Shown here: positions 63,933 to 64,000 of the stretch, piece after piece
How the letters are laid out: every line of letters starts with the position of its first letter
How positions within the stretch are numbered: position 1 is the stretch's first letter
Assembly: GCA_035362935.1 (NCBI GenBank)
Contig: DAOSEC010000003.1
Coordinates: forward strand, 33,417 to 97,416
Reading direction: 5' to 3'
DNA length: 64,000 nt
Source: DAOSEC01 sp035362935
GTDB lineage: Bacteria; Bacillota_I; Bacilli_A; ML615J-28; CAG-313
The notes under the pieces: generated by a model
Seen by the model: the letters and a program-made list of their open reading frames with translations, nothing else
Databases searched by the model: none
What the model was told of the DNA's origin: nothing
Program-made: the position numbers and the translations under genes

Positions 63933-64000
63933 TTAGAAATTGTAGAAACTTCGTGTAAAATAGTTTTGGGTAAATACAAAAAGGAACCTCTGTGATATAA

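Overview
The window is about 64 kb of a low-GC, gene-dense bacterial chromosome using the standard code. TGA is a real stop: pntAB and the sigma-factor gene end in TGA, with the next ribosome-binding site or start right behind. The N-terminally extended L27 beside Prp, a T-box, an L21-type leader, a THI element, AGGAGG ribosome-binding sites and many secreted lipoproteins point to the Firmicutes/free-living Mollicutes border (Acholeplasma/Izemoplasma-like). That placement is inference. No tRNA, rRNA, intact insertion sequence, prophage or CRISPR array was seen.

Layout. 0-4.6 kb: typA, a DUF3267 membrane protein, then a cobalamin-binding protein and a GGDEF protein that are both broken (single-base frameshift; in-frame TAA). 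4.6-15 kb: nadD-nadE, then a pntAA-pntAB-pntB transhydrogenase operon bracketed by an exact 27-bp direct repeat made from the 3' end of nadE, then T-box-controlled valS, folC, radC. 15-24.7 kb: ppdK, a beta-propeller lipoprotein, an ECF-type sigma factor with its likely anti-sigma protein behind a duplicated palindrome, a secreted Ig-like/endonuclease I lipoprotein (minus strand), and two related membrane proteins. 24.7-30.2 kb: rplU-prp-rpmA, a palindrome array, obgE, an ECF-transporter S subunit, a catalytically dead ABC ATPase fused to an FtsX-like permease, and a GNAT protein. 30.4-41.8 kb: mutS-mutL-miaA-rluB-corA, two phosphohydrolases, a Fic-fold protein with an erased active site joined to a winged helix, and a PHP phosphatase. 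41.8-42.6 kb is a gene-free, decayed-looking stretch. 42.6-52.8 kb (minus strand): hemW-xerD-deoB-lipase, speD-speE, lepA, an RsgI-domain lipoprotein, and TPP-riboswitch-controlled thiT. 53-60.4 kb (minus strand): a two-gene surface operon. 60.5-64 kb: a small anchored protein and pmbA-tldD.

The most novel element is the operon at 52972-60373. Its first gene encodes a lipoprotein with Gly-X-Y linkers, InlB-type repeats and a C-terminal cohesin-like domain. Its second encodes a 1784-residue secreted protein with a cohesin-like domain, a type I dockerin, InlB-type repeats, OB-like modules and two complete family-5 solute-binding domains. Together they look like a cellulosome-style scaffold that holds peptide- or oligomer-binding proteins instead of enzymes. 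Other notable points are the pnt operon junctions, the degenerate ABC and Fic proteins, the free-standing RsgI-type domain, and several operator-like palindromes without an identified regulator.
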